Assembly: GCA_031280645.1 (NCBI GenBank)
Contig: JAITGL010000050.1
Location: 10,168-74,167, forward strand
Direction of reading: 5' to 3'
DNA from: Tannerellaceae bacterium
GTDB taxonomy: Bacteria; Bacteroidota; Bacteroidia; Bacteroidales; Tannerellaceae
DNA length: 64,000 nucleotides
Shown: positions 44,802-54,198 of the stretch, piece after piece
Numbering within the stretch: the first letter of the stretch is position 1
How the letters are laid out: every line of letters starts with the position of its first letter
The notes under the pieces: model-generated
Told to the model about the DNA's origin: nothing
Databases searched by the model: none
The model's input: the letters and a program-made list of their open reading frames with translations, nothing else
Position numbers and translations under genes: made by a program

Positions 44802-46154
44802 ATGAATAAAGACATAGTATTTCTAAGGATGATTGGTTTTATCATGATGTTGACCTCCTGTCTTGGATCAAATGATGAATCGGATGTTACGGCCTATAAG
44901 GATGCTCAGATAGCGTCCTTTGTTTTGTCGCACGATTCCATTGCAGGGCTGAACACTCTGAAATTTACGATCGACCAGATTAACGGGCAAATCTTCAATA
45001 TAGATTCCCTCCCATACGGAACCAGGATAGAAAAGGCGATATGCACCGTTACCTATCGTTCGGGATCGTCGGGCGTGCAAGTAGTGCAGGAAGCCCTTGG
45101 CGACTCGCTCATCGCATGGAACGGAACCGACTCGCTCGACTTCTCGAAGCCGGTACGCTTCACCGTATACGCTTACGACGGCGCAACCCGTAAAAACTAC
45201 TCGGCATCCGTAAATATACACCGCGTAAACCCCGACTCGATGGTATGGGAACGCTACCTGACGGCCGCTTCCGGCATTGAAGCCGACGAAATGAAAGTGT
45301 TCGAACAATCCGGCGGCCTGTACATGTACCTCAAAACCCCAAGCGGCATAGAAACATTCGTTTCCTCCTGGCCCGGCAATGGATGGACGCGCGAATCTGC
45401 CCCCGGCCTCCCTTTGGCGGCCGATATCTCCCAAATAACAGTAATAGACGGACCGCTATACGGCTCTGCATACGCATCCGCAGATGGCAAGCTCTATCGC
45501 GCCAGCGGCCAGGGATCGTCATGGAGCGAAGTAACCGGGACGCCGGTAATACGCTATATCCTCGGATCGCTCCGTCATCAATCCAACAGGCCCGCCCTCC
45601 TTGCCGCCATTGTTGAAATAGACGGCGCCCTGTACTTTGCCTCAATGACCTCAAGCTACCAATGGACGCAAGGCTCCCCCGTACCCGACAATTTCCCCGT
45701 AAGGGGCTTCGGCTCCACGCCCTACAAGCGCATGGAAAACGAATACCTTATGATTGCAACCGGCCGCGACGTTAGGGGCCGCCTCCTCAACACGGTATGG
45801 GCAACCTCGAACGGTATGCAATGGACGCAGCTCACCCGCCCCGGCGGCAGTTATTTCTCCGAGCGCGAAGGAGCTACTCTTGTACAATACGGCGGCGCCT
45901 TCTACCTTACCGGAGGCTTTAACGCCGACGGATCGGCTCCGAAAGAAATATACTCTTCGCCCGACAACGGCATAAGCTGGGGCCGGCGCGATTCGCTCAT
46001 CCTCTTCCCCGCCGAATACGCGGCGCGCGGATACGCATCGGTTGCAACCTTTGCCAACAGCATGTACATATTTGGAGGTAAAACAAGCCCCGGCGGTAAG
46101 CATCGCGACGAAATATGGCGGGGGCATATCAATCGGCTGCTCTTTGAGAATTGA
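44802..46154 (+). CDS. DUF6242-like lipoprotein with Kelch-like repeats
   Basis: 450 aa starting MNKDIVFLRMIGFIMMLTSCLG; lipobox Cys20. Residues about 30-145 are the N-terminal DUF6242-type beta domain (DAQIASFVLSHDSIAGLNTLKFTIDQ). Residues about 150-445 are six Kelch/propeller-like blades (GKLYRASGQGSSWSEV, NTVWATSNGMQWTQL, YGGAFYLTGGFNADG, SMYIFGGKTSPGG). Likely surface or periplasmic; role unknown. Its stop TGA shares a base with the next gene's ATG. TATTTTTG at 44760-44767 is a possible -7 element. Confidence 0.82.
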   Translation: MNKDIVFLRMIGFIMMLTSCLGSNDESDVTAYKDAQIASFVLSHDSIAGLNTLKFTIDQINGQIFNIDSLPYGTRIEKAICTVTYRSGSSGVQVVQEALGDSLIAWNGTDSLDFSKPVRFTVYAYDGATRKNYSASVNIHRVNPDSMVWERYLTAASGIEADEMKVFEQSGGLYMYLKTPSGIETFVSSWPGNGWTRESAPGLPLAADISQITVIDGPLYGSAYASADGKLYRASGQGSSWSEVTGTPVIRYILGSLRHQSNRPALLAAIVEIDGALYFASMTSSYQWTQGSPVPDNFPVRGFGSTPYKRMENEYLMIATGRDVRGRLLNTVWATSNGMQWTQLTRPGGSYFSEREGATLVQYGGAFYLTGGFNADGSAPKEIYSSPDNGISWGRRDSLILFPAEYAARGYASVATFANSMYIFGGKTSPGGKHRDEIWRGHINRLLFEN

Positions 46155-46870
46155 TGATAATGGTAGCGATTCCTCACAAGCGAGTATGCCTGATTGCGAT
46201 AACGGTTAGTTTGTTCTCATCGTTGCGCGCACAGGAATATAAATATGAGGTTGGAGGAATGGCCGGAGGATCTTTCTATATGGGCGACCTGAACAAAAAT
46301 CAACTTTTCAAAGCCTTTCATCCCGCTTTCGGAGGCATATTCAGATACAACCCCAACCTGAGATGGGCCGTAAAGGCCAATCTGGCATGGGGACAGATTT
46401 CGGGAACTACCGAAGGGCAGGCGAACGTATTTCCGGGCAACGCCCAGGCGTTATTCACACGGAATCTGTTCGACATAGGAGGCCAGGTGGAGTTCAACTT
46501 TTTCCCGTACAGCGATAAGTTCGCCTATCTGAACACCCGACGTATTGCGCCCTACGTATTGCTTGGCCTCGGAGCCACGGTAGCCCCCGGAAGCGGAAGA
46601 ACATTTGCAGGCGCAAACATTCCGCTGGGCGCCGGCGTGAAATATAAGATAAGAAACAGGATAAACCTTGGTTTGGAATTCTCGGTACGCAAGCTCTTTG
46701 CCGACGACCTCGACGTAACCGGCGAAAGCAACGCCATTCTGGATAAGCCCTACGGAATAGAAAGCAGCAGCTGGAAGAACCAGGACTGGTACTCGTTCCT
46801 GCTCCTATCCGTTACATGGGACTTCGGCCTTCGATGCGGAACATGCAACAACCGTAATCTTCCCAACTGA
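46154..46870 (+). CDS. DUF6089-like outer-membrane protein
   Basis: 238 aa. ATG 46154 overlaps the previous TGA (TGATG); an ATG at 46160 is an alternative. A signal peptide (IAITVSLFSSLRAQ) precedes a small beta-barrel: VGGMAGGSFYMGDLNKNQLFKAFHPAFGG, APYVLLGLGATVAPG, NLGLEFSVRKLFADDLD. This is the DUF6089 pattern, a gene that regularly precedes uppS and bamA in Bacteroidales. Function unknown, but position suggests envelope assembly. Confidence 0.85.
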   Translation: MIMVAIPHKRVCLIAITVSLFSSLRAQEYKYEVGGMAGGSFYMGDLNKNQLFKAFHPAFGGIFRYNPNLRWAVKANLAWGQISGTTEGQANVFPGNAQALFTRNLFDIGGQVEFNFFPYSDKFAYLNTRRIAPYVLLGLGATVAPGSGRTFAGANIPLGAGVKYKIRNRINLGLEFSVRKLFADDLDVTGESNAILDKPYGIESSSWKNQDWYSFLLLSVTWDFGLRCGTCNNRNLPN

Positions 46871-46902
46871 TTTGAACTAAATAAAAATAATTGCAAGGAA
46901 TC

Positions 46903-47646
46903 ATGTCGCTGATTGATGAAATAAAAAAGAACCCGATGCCACAGCATATCGCCATCATAATGGATGGCAACGGACGATGGGCCCAAGCACACGGCAAAGA
47001 CCGCAGCTTCGGACACCAGGAAGGCGTAGCTTCGGTTCGCAAAACCGTAGAAGCCGCCGCCGCCGTTAACCTGCCGTATATAACGGTATATACCTTCTCA
47101 AGCGAAAACTGGAACAGACCTGCATCCGAAATCGAAGCCCTGATGTCGCTCCTTGCAATTGCCGTACGCCGCGAAACTCCCGACCTGATGGCAAACAACG
47201 TACGGCTGATGGCGATAGGCAATCTGGAAAGGCTCCCCGAAGCGGCCCGCCATGCCTTGCAGGAAAGTATCAATCAAACGTCGGGCAATACCGGCACTAC
47301 CCTTGTACTCGCCCTTAGCTACTCCGCCCGCTGGGAAATAACCGAAGCTGCAAGGCGGATAGCAACGCAAGCAGCCGAAGGATCCTTAAACCCGATAGAC
47401 ATAAACGAAGAAATATTCTCAAACCACTTGTCGACCCAAAATATTCCCGATCCCGATCTTTTGATCCGGACAGGAGGCGAGAAGCGAATCAGTAATTTCC
47501 TGCTCTGGCAAATGTCGTATGCAGAGCTATACTTTACCGATCTGTTTTGGCCCGACTTTAAAGAGCAACAACTATATGAAGCAATACTGTATTATCAGCA
47601 ACGCGAACGACGTTTCGGCAAGACAAGCGAGCAACTAAATCTCTAA
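46903..47646 (+). CDS. uppS: Undecaprenyl diphosphate synthase (isoprenyl transferase)
   Basis: 247 aa from ATG 46903 (MSLIDEIKKNPMPQHIAIIMDG). The catalytic Asp lies in IAIIMDGNGRWAQ. Further family motifs are GHQEGVASVRKTVEAA, TVYTFSSENWNRP and the C-terminal LLIRTGGEKRISNFLLWQMSYAELYF. It makes the C55 lipid carrier for peptidoglycan and surface polysaccharides. bamA starts 23 nt later. Confidence 0.96.
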   Translation: MSLIDEIKKNPMPQHIAIIMDGNGRWAQAHGKDRSFGHQEGVASVRKTVEAAAAVNLPYITVYTFSSENWNRPASEIEALMSLLAIAVRRETPDLMANNVRLMAIGNLERLPEAARHALQESINQTSGNTGTTLVLALSYSARWEITEAARRIATQAAEGSLNPIDINEEIFSNHLSTQNIPDPDLLIRTGGEKRISNFLLWQMSYAELYFTDLFWPDFKEQQLYEAILYYQQRERRFGKTSEQLNL

Positions 47647-47669
47647 AACAAACGATAGCTGTAAGAATT

Positions 47670-50378
47670 ATGAATCATAAATTAGTGGCATGTTTTCTCT
47701 CCTCATGCTTTGTTTTGGGAGCTTTCGCGCAGGAATCGGTTGACACCGTACGTGTAGAGCAAGAACAACCGGTACCGGTAATATCCTATTCGCTCGCTCC
47801 GAAAAGATACAAGATAGCCGGCATCGCCGTATCGGGAATAAACAGAGAGCAGTATCAAGATTTTACAATCATAGGCATTACAGGCCTGTCGGTAGGCGAC
47901 CTCGTTGCAGTACCAGGCGAAGAAATAACAACGGCTATAAAGCGAATCGACCGGCACGGACTGTTTTACGACCCGCAAATACTTGCCACTAAAATAGACG
48001 GTAATCAAATATGGCTTGAGATAAAACTGAAGCAACGCCCACGCATATCGCAAGTAAATTACAACGGAATAAAGAAAAGCGAACGGGAAGAACTCGAAGC
48101 CCGCCTCGGATTCAGGAAAGGATACCAAATGACGCCCAACCTTATGGATAGAGCTAAAACTCTAGTCCAAAAATATTTCGACGGCAAAGGATTTAAAAAC
48201 ATCGACGTGGAGATAACACAAAAAGACGACCTCTCGCACGAAGGAGAAGTAATCGTTGACATCAATATCGACAAGAATGAAAAAACTAAAATCGACCGGA
48301 TAATCTTTATCGGCAACAATGCGCTAACCGAAAAACAGCTCAAAAAAGCCATGAAGAAAACCAATGAAACCTTCTCGCTGAAACGACGCCTGATAACAAG
48401 CATTCTCGAAATATTCAGTACAAAGAAATTCACCTCCGAAGAATACGAAAACGACAAGAAAAACCTGATCGACAAATACAATGAATACGGATACCGCGAT
48501 GCCGCGCTGATATCCGACAGCATAGCAAACATTAACGACAAGCGTATCGCCATCTACCTTACGGTAGACGAAGGAGAAAAGTATTACCTGAAAAACGTAA
48601 GCTTTGTAGGCAACACCCACTACCCAACAGAATACCTCGAACTGCTGCTGCAAATGAAGCCCGGCGATGTTTACAACCAAAAGAAACTAAACGAACATCT
48701 ACTTACCAACGACGACGCCGTTGCAAACCTCTACATGAACAACGGCTACCTCTTCTTTAACGCCGACCCCGTTGAAGTAGAAGCCGAAAACGACTCCATC
48801 TCCTTAGAAATCCGAATACAGGAGGGCCCCCAGGCAACCATCAACCGGATTATTATTGAAGGCAACGACCGCCTGTATGAAGATATCATTCGTCGCGAAC
48901 TTCGCGTAAAGCCGGGCGAACTATTTAACCGCGACGCCCTGATCCGATCCATACGCGAGCTTGCACAGATGGGACATTTTGATCCTGAAAACATGAATCC
49001 GGTACCGATACCGAATCCCGAAAGCGGAACCGTAGACATACAATTCCCATTAGTATCCAAAGCCAGCGACCAGGTAGAGTTTGCAGCCGGATGGGGAAAT
49101 ACGGGAGTGATAGGTAAGCTCAGCCTAAAGTTTACCAACTTCTCCATAAAAAACCTGCTGCACCGCGGAAACTATAAAGGCGGAATAATCCCTCAAGGCG
49201 AAGGACAAACGCTAATCCTTAGCGGACAAACCAACGGACGATACTACCAGTCGTACAACATCTCATTCATGGATCCATGGTTCGGCGGCAAACGCCCGAA
49301 TGCCCTTAACGCAAGCCTCTATTTTATGAAGCAGACCGGAGTAAACGAAGACTACCTAAGCCAAAACATGGCTTCCTACCCATATTACGGAGGAGGATAC
49401 TACCCCGGATACGGCAGCGGATATGGCGGTTACGGAGGAGGATACGGAAGCAGCTACGGAGGATACGATTCATATAACATGTACGAAAACGCCTACGACC
49501 CCAATACATATATAATGATGCTCGGCGGATCGGTAGGATACGGCAAACGACTGAACTGGCCCGACGATTTCTTCCAGTTCATGGTATCGCTAAACTACCA
49601 GATGTATATGCTGCGCAATTGGAACTACTTCGGATATCCTAACGGATCAAGCCATAACATAAACCTGGAGTTCCTCCTTCAGCGCAGCTCGATCGACAAT
49701 CCGCTATACACCCGCCGCGGATCACAATTCACATTCTCGGTAAGCGCAACCCCGCCATACTCGCTTTTAGACGGCGTTAACTACGCATCGCTCGGAACAA
49801 CCGATAAAGACGCACAGAAAAGATACAGAATGCTGGAGTACCATAAATGGAAATTCAAAGCCAAAGTATTTTCCCCCCTACTGCCACTCGAAAGCGTCAA
49901 GCGAACCCCCGTACTGATGGCCCGCGCCGAATATGGCTTTGTAGGACACTATAACCCCTACAAACTCTCCCCCTTCGAACTCTTTTACATGGGAGGCGAC
50001 GGCATGACCGGATATACCGGAGGAATGGGATACGAAACCATAGGCCTGCGCGGATACGAGAACGGAAGTATCGCCGGCAATTCGCGCGACTACGCATTTG
50101 CCTACTCGCGCCTTAGCATGGAACTGCGATACCCCTTCCTGCTCGAACCATCTTCTACAATATACGGACTCGCCTTTATCGAAGCCGGAAATGCCTGGAT
50201 GCGACTCAAAGACTTTAATCCGCTTGCCCTAAAACGATCGGCAGGACTTGGAGTGCGGATATTCCTCCCCATGATCGGACTTATGGGAATCGACTGGGGA
50301 TACGGATTCGATACCCCCGACCGCCGAACACAGCAAGGAAAAAGCAACTTCCACTTTATAATCGGGCAGGAATTTTGA
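47670..50378 (+). CDS. bamA: Outer-membrane protein assembly factor BamA
   Basis: 902 aa starting MNHKLVACFLSSCFVLGAFAQE (signal peptide). Residues about 45-465 contain five POTRA domains (VDINIDKNEKTKIDRIIFIGN, LTVDEGEKYYLKNVSFVGN, IRIQEGPQATINRIIIEGN). Residues about 470-902 are the 16-strand barrel with the GLRGYENGSIAG lid motif and the last strand NFHFIIGQEF. It inserts beta-barrel proteins into the outer membrane. Residues about 570-605 are an unusual Gly/Tyr-rich insertion (YPGYGSGYGGYGGGYGSSY), probably an external loop. Two Skp-like chaperone genes follow. Confidence 0.95.
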   Translation: MNHKLVACFLSSCFVLGAFAQESVDTVRVEQEQPVPVISYSLAPKRYKIAGIAVSGINREQYQDFTIIGITGLSVGDLVAVPGEEITTAIKRIDRHGLFYDPQILATKIDGNQIWLEIKLKQRPRISQVNYNGIKKSEREELEARLGFRKGYQMTPNLMDRAKTLVQKYFDGKGFKNIDVEITQKDDLSHEGEVIVDINIDKNEKTKIDRIIFIGNNALTEKQLKKAMKKTNETFSLKRRLITSILEIFSTKKFTSEEYENDKKNLIDKYNEYGYRDAALISDSIANINDKRIAIYLTVDEGEKYYLKNVSFVGNTHYPTEYLELLLQMKPGDVYNQKKLNEHLLTNDDAVANLYMNNGYLFFNADPVEVEAENDSISLEIRIQEGPQATINRIIIEGNDRLYEDIIRRELRVKPGELFNRDALIRSIRELAQMGHFDPENMNPVPIPNPESGTVDIQFPLVSKASDQVEFAAGWGNTGVIGKLSLKFTNFSIKNLLHRGNYKGGIIPQGEGQTLILSGQTNGRYYQSYNISFMDPWFGGKRPNALNASLYFMKQTGVNEDYLSQNMASYPYYGGGYYPGYGSGYGGYGGGYGSSYGGYDSYNMYENAYDPNTYIMMLGGSVGYGKRLNWPDDFFQFMVSLNYQMYMLRNWNYFGYPNGSSHNINLEFLLQRSSIDNPLYTRRGSQFTFSVSATPPYSLLDGVNYASLGTTDKDAQKRYRMLEYHKWKFKAKVFSPLLPLESVKRTPVLMARAEYGFVGHYNPYKLSPFELFYMGGDGMTGYTGGMGYETIGLRGYENGSIAGNSRDYAFAYSRLSMELRYPFLLEPSSTIYGLAFIEAGNAWMRLKDFNPLALKRSAGLGVRIFLPMIGLMGIDWGYGFDTPDRRTQQGKSNFHFIIGQEF

Positions 50379-50460
50379 TCAATAAACTTTTAGCCACAGC
50401 TCTAAACAATTGCGAAGAATCACAGTCAAAGCAAGTAGAAATTTTTAAACCCAAAAGAAT

Positions 50461-50976
50461 ATGAAAAAGATAATTGCCTTATGTATCCTCGCCATCCTCT
50501 GCACAATAACGGCAGAAGCGCAAAAGTTCGCACTAATCGACATGGAATATATCCTCAAAAATATTCCCGCCTACGAAATGACGAACGAACAATTAAACCA
50601 AGTATCAAAAAAATGGCAAAACGAAGTTGAAGCTCTCCAGCAAGAAGCGCAAAACATGTACAAAAACTACCAGAGCGAACTCGTATTCCTATCTCCCGAA
50701 ATGAAAACCAAACGCGAAGAAGCAATCGTTAAAAAAGAACAGGCCGCACAAGAACTGAAACGAAAATACTTCGGCCCAGAAGGCGAACTCTACAAAAAAC
50801 GCGGAAGCCTGATGAAACCCATAGAAGACGAAATCTACGCCGCCGTAAAAGAAATAGCCGAAAGCGGCAACTACCAAGCTGTTATCGACCGGCCATCGGC
50901 CGTAAGCATCATTTACGCATCGCCAAGAATCGACATAAGCAACGAGGTGTTGCGTAAATTAGGTTACTCCAAATAA
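50461..50976 (+). CDS. OmpH/Skp-family periplasmic chaperone (copy 1)
   Basis: 171 aa starting MKKIIALCILAILCTITAEAQK (signal peptide of about 20). KFALIDMEYILKNIPAYEM is the N-terminal OmpH strand-helix. A long charged coiled coil follows (residues about 40-120, EVEALQQEAQNMYKNYQSE, KKEQAAQELKRK). The end YQAVIDRPSAVSIIYASPRIDIS forms the trimer body. Skp-like trimers carry unfolded outer-membrane proteins to BamA, encoded just upstream. A second copy follows 63 nt later. Confidence 0.93.
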   Translation: MKKIIALCILAILCTITAEAQKFALIDMEYILKNIPAYEMTNEQLNQVSKKWQNEVEALQQEAQNMYKNYQSELVFLSPEMKTKREEAIVKKEQAAQELKRKYFGPEGELYKKRGSLMKPIEDEIYAAVKEIAESGNYQAVIDRPSAVSIIYASPRIDISNEVLRKLGYSK

Positions 50977-51039
50977 TACGCTAACTTTGCGCGCTTTAGC
51001 AACAGAATTACTAATAAATTTTTATATCATCTCAACAAA

Positions 51040-51543
51040 ATGAAGAAGCTAATTATCTCACTGCTCATGTTCCTGCCAATGCTCGCATTTGCTCAGGAAA
51101 TTAAAATCGCACACGTAAATTTTCAAGAAGTACTACTCGCTATGCCCGAAATACCAACCATAGAAAAAGAAATGGCCAAGATTACGGAAGAATACCAAAA
51201 AGAGCTCGAACTCATGCAGGGCGACTACCAGAAAAAATACATGGACTACATCGCACAGCAAGACTCGCTCACCGAAAACATCAAACTGCGACGACAGCAA
51301 GACATCCAAGACATTCAAGAACGACTCAACAGCCTCTATGAACTCGCGCAAAAAGACGTCCCCGAAAAAAGGCAAAAACTGATACAACCCGTACAGGAAA
51401 AAGTAATCAAAGCAATTAAAGACGTTGGCGACGAAAAAGGATACACATACATCGTAAGCATGGAACCAGCCCTCTTCCTCTATACCGGAACAACCGCCGT
51501 AGACGCCACCCCGCTCGTAAAAGCCAAATTAGGACTCAAGTAA
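51040..51543 (+). CDS. OmpH/Skp-family periplasmic chaperone (copy 2)
   Basis: 167 aa starting MKKLIISLLMFLPMLAFAQEIK (signal peptide). IKIAHVNFQEVLLAMPEIPTIEKEM, a coiled coil at about 45-120 with DYQKKYMDYIAQQDSLTENIK, and the closing YTYIVSMEPALFLYTG give the OmpH architecture. It probably forms homo- or heterotrimers with copy 1. murI starts 2 nt after its stop. Confidence 0.93.
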   Translation: MKKLIISLLMFLPMLAFAQEIKIAHVNFQEVLLAMPEIPTIEKEMAKITEEYQKELELMQGDYQKKYMDYIAQQDSLTENIKLRRQQDIQDIQERLNSLYELAQKDVPEKRQKLIQPVQEKVIKAIKDVGDEKGYTYIVSMEPALFLYTGTTAVDATPLVKAKLGLK

Positions 51544-51545
51544 AA

Positions 51546-52373
51546 TTGTGCGACGCCGGATATATCGGAATCTTTGACTCGGGATACGGAGGGCTTACCG
51601 TCTTTAACAAGATAAGGCAAGCCCTCCCTGCGTATAATTACATCTACCTCGGCGACAACGCGCGAGCCCCATACGGAACCCGATCCTTTGAAGTAGTTTA
51701 CCGCTTTACCCTGCAAGCCGTAGAATACCTCTTCCGCCAAGGATGCCCGCTCGTAATACTCGCATGTAATACCGCATCGGCCAAAGCCCTGCGAACCATA
51801 CAGCAAAAAAACCTCCCCACGCTCAACCCCAGCCATAGAGTACTCGGCGTAATCCGACCCACAGTAGAAGTAATCAATAATATAAGCCGAAGCAAACACG
51901 TGGGGGTACTTGGGACAAGCGGCACCGTGTCCTCCCAATCGTATACCATCGAGATTAATAACCTATACCCGCATATCACCGTAACCGGCCAGGCTTGTCC
52001 CATGTGGGTTCCACTCGTAGAAAACAATGAATACAACTCGCCCGGAGCCGACTACTTTGTAAAAAAACACATCAACCAAATCCTCGCAGCCGACCCGCTT
52101 ATCGATACCCTTATACTCGCCTGCACACATTACCCGCTTCTCGCCTGCAAAATAATGCAACACCTCCCATCCGGAATAACCCTCTTTGAACAAGGCGATC
52201 AAGTAGCCGCATCGCTTGCCGACTACCTTAACCGCCACCCCGAAATAAACCGACAACTCAGGCGACAAAACATATGCCGCTTCATGACAACCGAATCAGA
52301 AGAAAAATTTGCCGAAACAGCCTCCATCTTCCTCGACCATACAGTAAAAGTTGAACAAATAACACTCCAATGA
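51546..52373 (+). CDS. murI: Glutamate racemase
   Basis: 275 aa if started at TTG 51546, 2 nt after the ompH stop; no ATG exists near the conserved start (GYIGIFDSGYGGLTVFNKI). The two catalytic cysteines are in VILACNTASAKAL and LILACTHYPLLA, and YLGDNARAPYGTRS is the substrate loop. It supplies D-glutamate for peptidoglycan. The C-terminal KVEQITLQ overlaps the next ATG by 4 nt. Confidence 0.94.
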   Translation: MCDAGYIGIFDSGYGGLTVFNKIRQALPAYNYIYLGDNARAPYGTRSFEVVYRFTLQAVEYLFRQGCPLVILACNTASAKALRTIQQKNLPTLNPSHRVLGVIRPTVEVINNISRSKHVGVLGTSGTVSSQSYTIEINNLYPHITVTGQACPMWVPLVENNEYNSPGADYFVKKHINQILAADPLIDTLILACTHYPLLACKIMQHLPSGITLFEQGDQVAASLADYLNRHPEINRQLRRQNICRFMTTESEEKFAETASIFLDHTVKVEQITLQ

Positions 52374-53026
52374 AACTCCTTGCCGCCATCCTGCTCATAC
52401 TCGCCGCCCCAATCAAAAGCCAAAGCAACCTCGACGAGTATTTTGCCTCAAAAGGACTGATAAACATGGCCGCCCTCGACAATTCCATTAAAGTCGAATT
52501 GCGATACGCCACCCCAAACAACATATTCGGCCAAGCCGTTTACCGCCAAATATCAGCCGCATGGCTACACCCCCAAGCCGCAGCCAAGCTCGTCGAAGCC
52601 CAACGCCTCCTCAAGGCCCAACACCCCCGCTACTCGCTGCTCATTTACGACGCCGCCCGGCCAATAACCGTCCAGCAAGAAATGTGGAACATAGCCCGGA
52701 AAGCCGGCAAAACCCAATACGTAAGCAACCCTGCCAACGGAGGAGGCCTGCACAACTACGGCATGGCCGTTGACCTCACCATAGTCGACCCCTCCGGCCG
52801 CCCCCTAAACATGGGAGCCCCGTTCGACCACTTCGGCCCCGAATCGCACATCAACAACGAAACCAACTTGGTGCAAACCGGAAAAATCACCCCCCAAGCC
52901 CTCGCCAACCGGCAGCTCCTGCGATCAATCATGACCCGCGCCGGCTTTCGAACCATCTTGTACGAATGGTGGCACTTTAACGCCTGCTCGCGACAGGAAG
53001 CAAGGGAAAATATCCCAATCCTTTGA
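52370..53026 (+). CDS. Exported D-Ala-D-Ala dipeptidase (VanX/DdpX family, M15D)
   Basis: 218 aa starting MKLLAAILLILAAPIKSQSN (signal peptide). The Zn-binding motifs are GGGLHNYGMAVDLTIVD (His and Asp ligands) and the catalytic/zinc YEWWHFNA. VELRYATPNNIFGQAVY and YDAARPITVQQEMW are also family-typical. It cleaves D-Ala-D-Ala, here probably in the periplasm for peptidoglycan dipeptide recycling; no van ligase or regulator is present, so resistance is unlikely. It is coupled to murI by ATGA overlap. Confidence 0.92.
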   Translation: MKLLAAILLILAAPIKSQSNLDEYFASKGLINMAALDNSIKVELRYATPNNIFGQAVYRQISAAWLHPQAAAKLVEAQRLLKAQHPRYSLLIYDAARPITVQQEMWNIARKAGKTQYVSNPANGGGLHNYGMAVDLTIVDPSGRPLNMGAPFDHFGPESHINNETNLVQTGKITPQALANRQLLRSIMTRAGFRTILYEWWHFNACSRQEARENIPIL

Positions 53027-53080
53027 AAATAATTCGGTTAAACATTAAGGAAGATATATCGGAACTCCCCGGGAACCATA

Positions 53081-53310
53081 CCCCTCCGGGAAAAGTTTAA
53101 TTAAACCTTCCTTTTTTGTAGTTAAACCCGGAGCAGAAGGGCATAAATCTAACCCGGAGGGGATCCCCTCCCACAAGAAAACATTCCCTTCCGGGCAGGT
53201 TTAATCCCCTGCAACAAAGGAGATCCTCTCCGCTACAGATTTATACCCCCTTTGCTCCAATTTAATTAAAAGAAGAAGAAGTTTAATTAAACTTTTCCCG
53301 GGCGGAGGGG
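53081..53310. repeat. Large imperfect inverted repeat (about 230 bp, arms of about 90 bp)
   Basis: CCCCTCC...GGGAAAAGTTTAATTAAAC (53081-53106) matches the reverse complement of 53281-53310, apart from a 4-nt GCCC insertion. Inward, TTAAACCCGGAGCAGAAGGG and TAAATCT..GGAG.GGATC..CTCC pair with the complement of 53221-53270. The perfect palindrome GGAGGGGATCCCCTCC lies at 53156-53171. The whole can fold back on itself as DNA or RNA. No ORF. Confidence 0.75.
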
Positions 53311-53457
53311 ATTATCCACCTTGGATATTAAGCTGCGCCTATATATGCTGGGGATACAAAACGGCTTAAAAGTGCGGCCGTCTTGCTAAAAAGCCATGCC
53401 CGGCGGTATTGTGGAAAAGCGAAATTGAATATTGCGCCGCGCGAATAGGCGCGCTTT

Positions 53458-53488
53458 CTTGCATGTAAAATAAATTTACTTATTTTTG
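53458..53488 (+). promoter_or_regulatory. Bacteroidota-type promoter for the PhoU-like/Pit operon
   Basis: CTTG at 53458-53461, a 19-bp spacer and TATTTTTG at 53481-53488, 35 nt before the first ATG. Confidence 0.7.
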
Positions 53489-53523
53489 TACTCTAAGTTA
53501 TTCCTAAATACATAATTATTAGT

Positions 53524-54168
53524 ATGAAACGTTTATTTGAAAAGATGAAGCCAAAGGAAGACAAGTTCTTTACGCTGCTTTACAAAATGGGGGAAATCAT
53601 TGTTACCGCTTCCGACCAGATTATTGATTGTGTAAAAGTGTCGAATCATGGCGACGCACATATATTTTACAAAACTATTAAGAAGCTTGAGCACGAAGCC
53701 GACGCCGTAGAAGCCGAGATATTCGAGGAGCTTAACAGCACCTTTATCACTCCCTTCGACCGCGAAGATATAAACGACCTGGCCGCCACGATGGACAATA
53801 TCGTTGATCTTATAACAAGCTGCTCGAAACGCATAATGCTTTATAACCCAAAGCATATCCCCGAAAGCGCGGTTACCCTGGCCTTGCTCGTGCGCGAATC
53901 GGCCGGATACTTGCTCGAAGCCGTTAAAGAGCTAACCTCGTTTAAGAAGAGCCCCGACAGGATAAAAAAACTTTGCGCCCACCTTGAAGAGGTTGAAAAG
54001 AAGGCCGATGACGTTTACGAACACTTCCTCATTAATCTTTTTGAGAATAGCGCCGATCCTCTTGAAGTAATCAAGCTAAAAGATATCCTCCACGAACTCG
54101 AACGCGCCGCCGACGCCGCACAGGCTGTGGGCAAAAGGCTCAAAACGGTTATAGTAAAATTCGCATAA
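53524..54168 (+). CDS. DUF47 (PhoU-like) protein
   Basis: 214 aa starting MKRLFEKMKPKEDKFFTLLYKM. All-helical, with PhoU/DUF47 acidic motifs (KKLEHEADAVEAEIFEELNSTFITPFDREDINDLAATMDNI in two blocks; HLEEVEKKADDVYEHFL). It is encoded 30 nt before the phosphate transporter. DUF47 proteins usually accompany Pit permeases and are thought to control them from the cytosolic side. Confidence 0.93.
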   Translation: MKRLFEKMKPKEDKFFTLLYKMGEIIVTASDQIIDCVKVSNHGDAHIFYKTIKKLEHEADAVEAEIFEELNSTFITPFDREDINDLAATMDNIVDLITSCSKRIMLYNPKHIPESAVTLALLVRESAGYLLEAVKELTSFKKSPDRIKKLCAHLEEVEKKADDVYEHFLINLFENSADPLEVIKLKDILHELERAADAAQAVGKRLKTVIVKFA

Positions 54169-54198
54169 ACTAATAAAATCCTTCGCCAAGAGCCTCAA

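Noticed and set aside
52370..53026. Vancomycin resistance determinant
   Set aside because: A VanX-like dipeptidase alone, exported and coupled to murI, without VanA/VanH ligase and dehydrogenase or VanRS, fits peptidoglycan turnover. Gram-negative cells are also shielded by the outer membrane.
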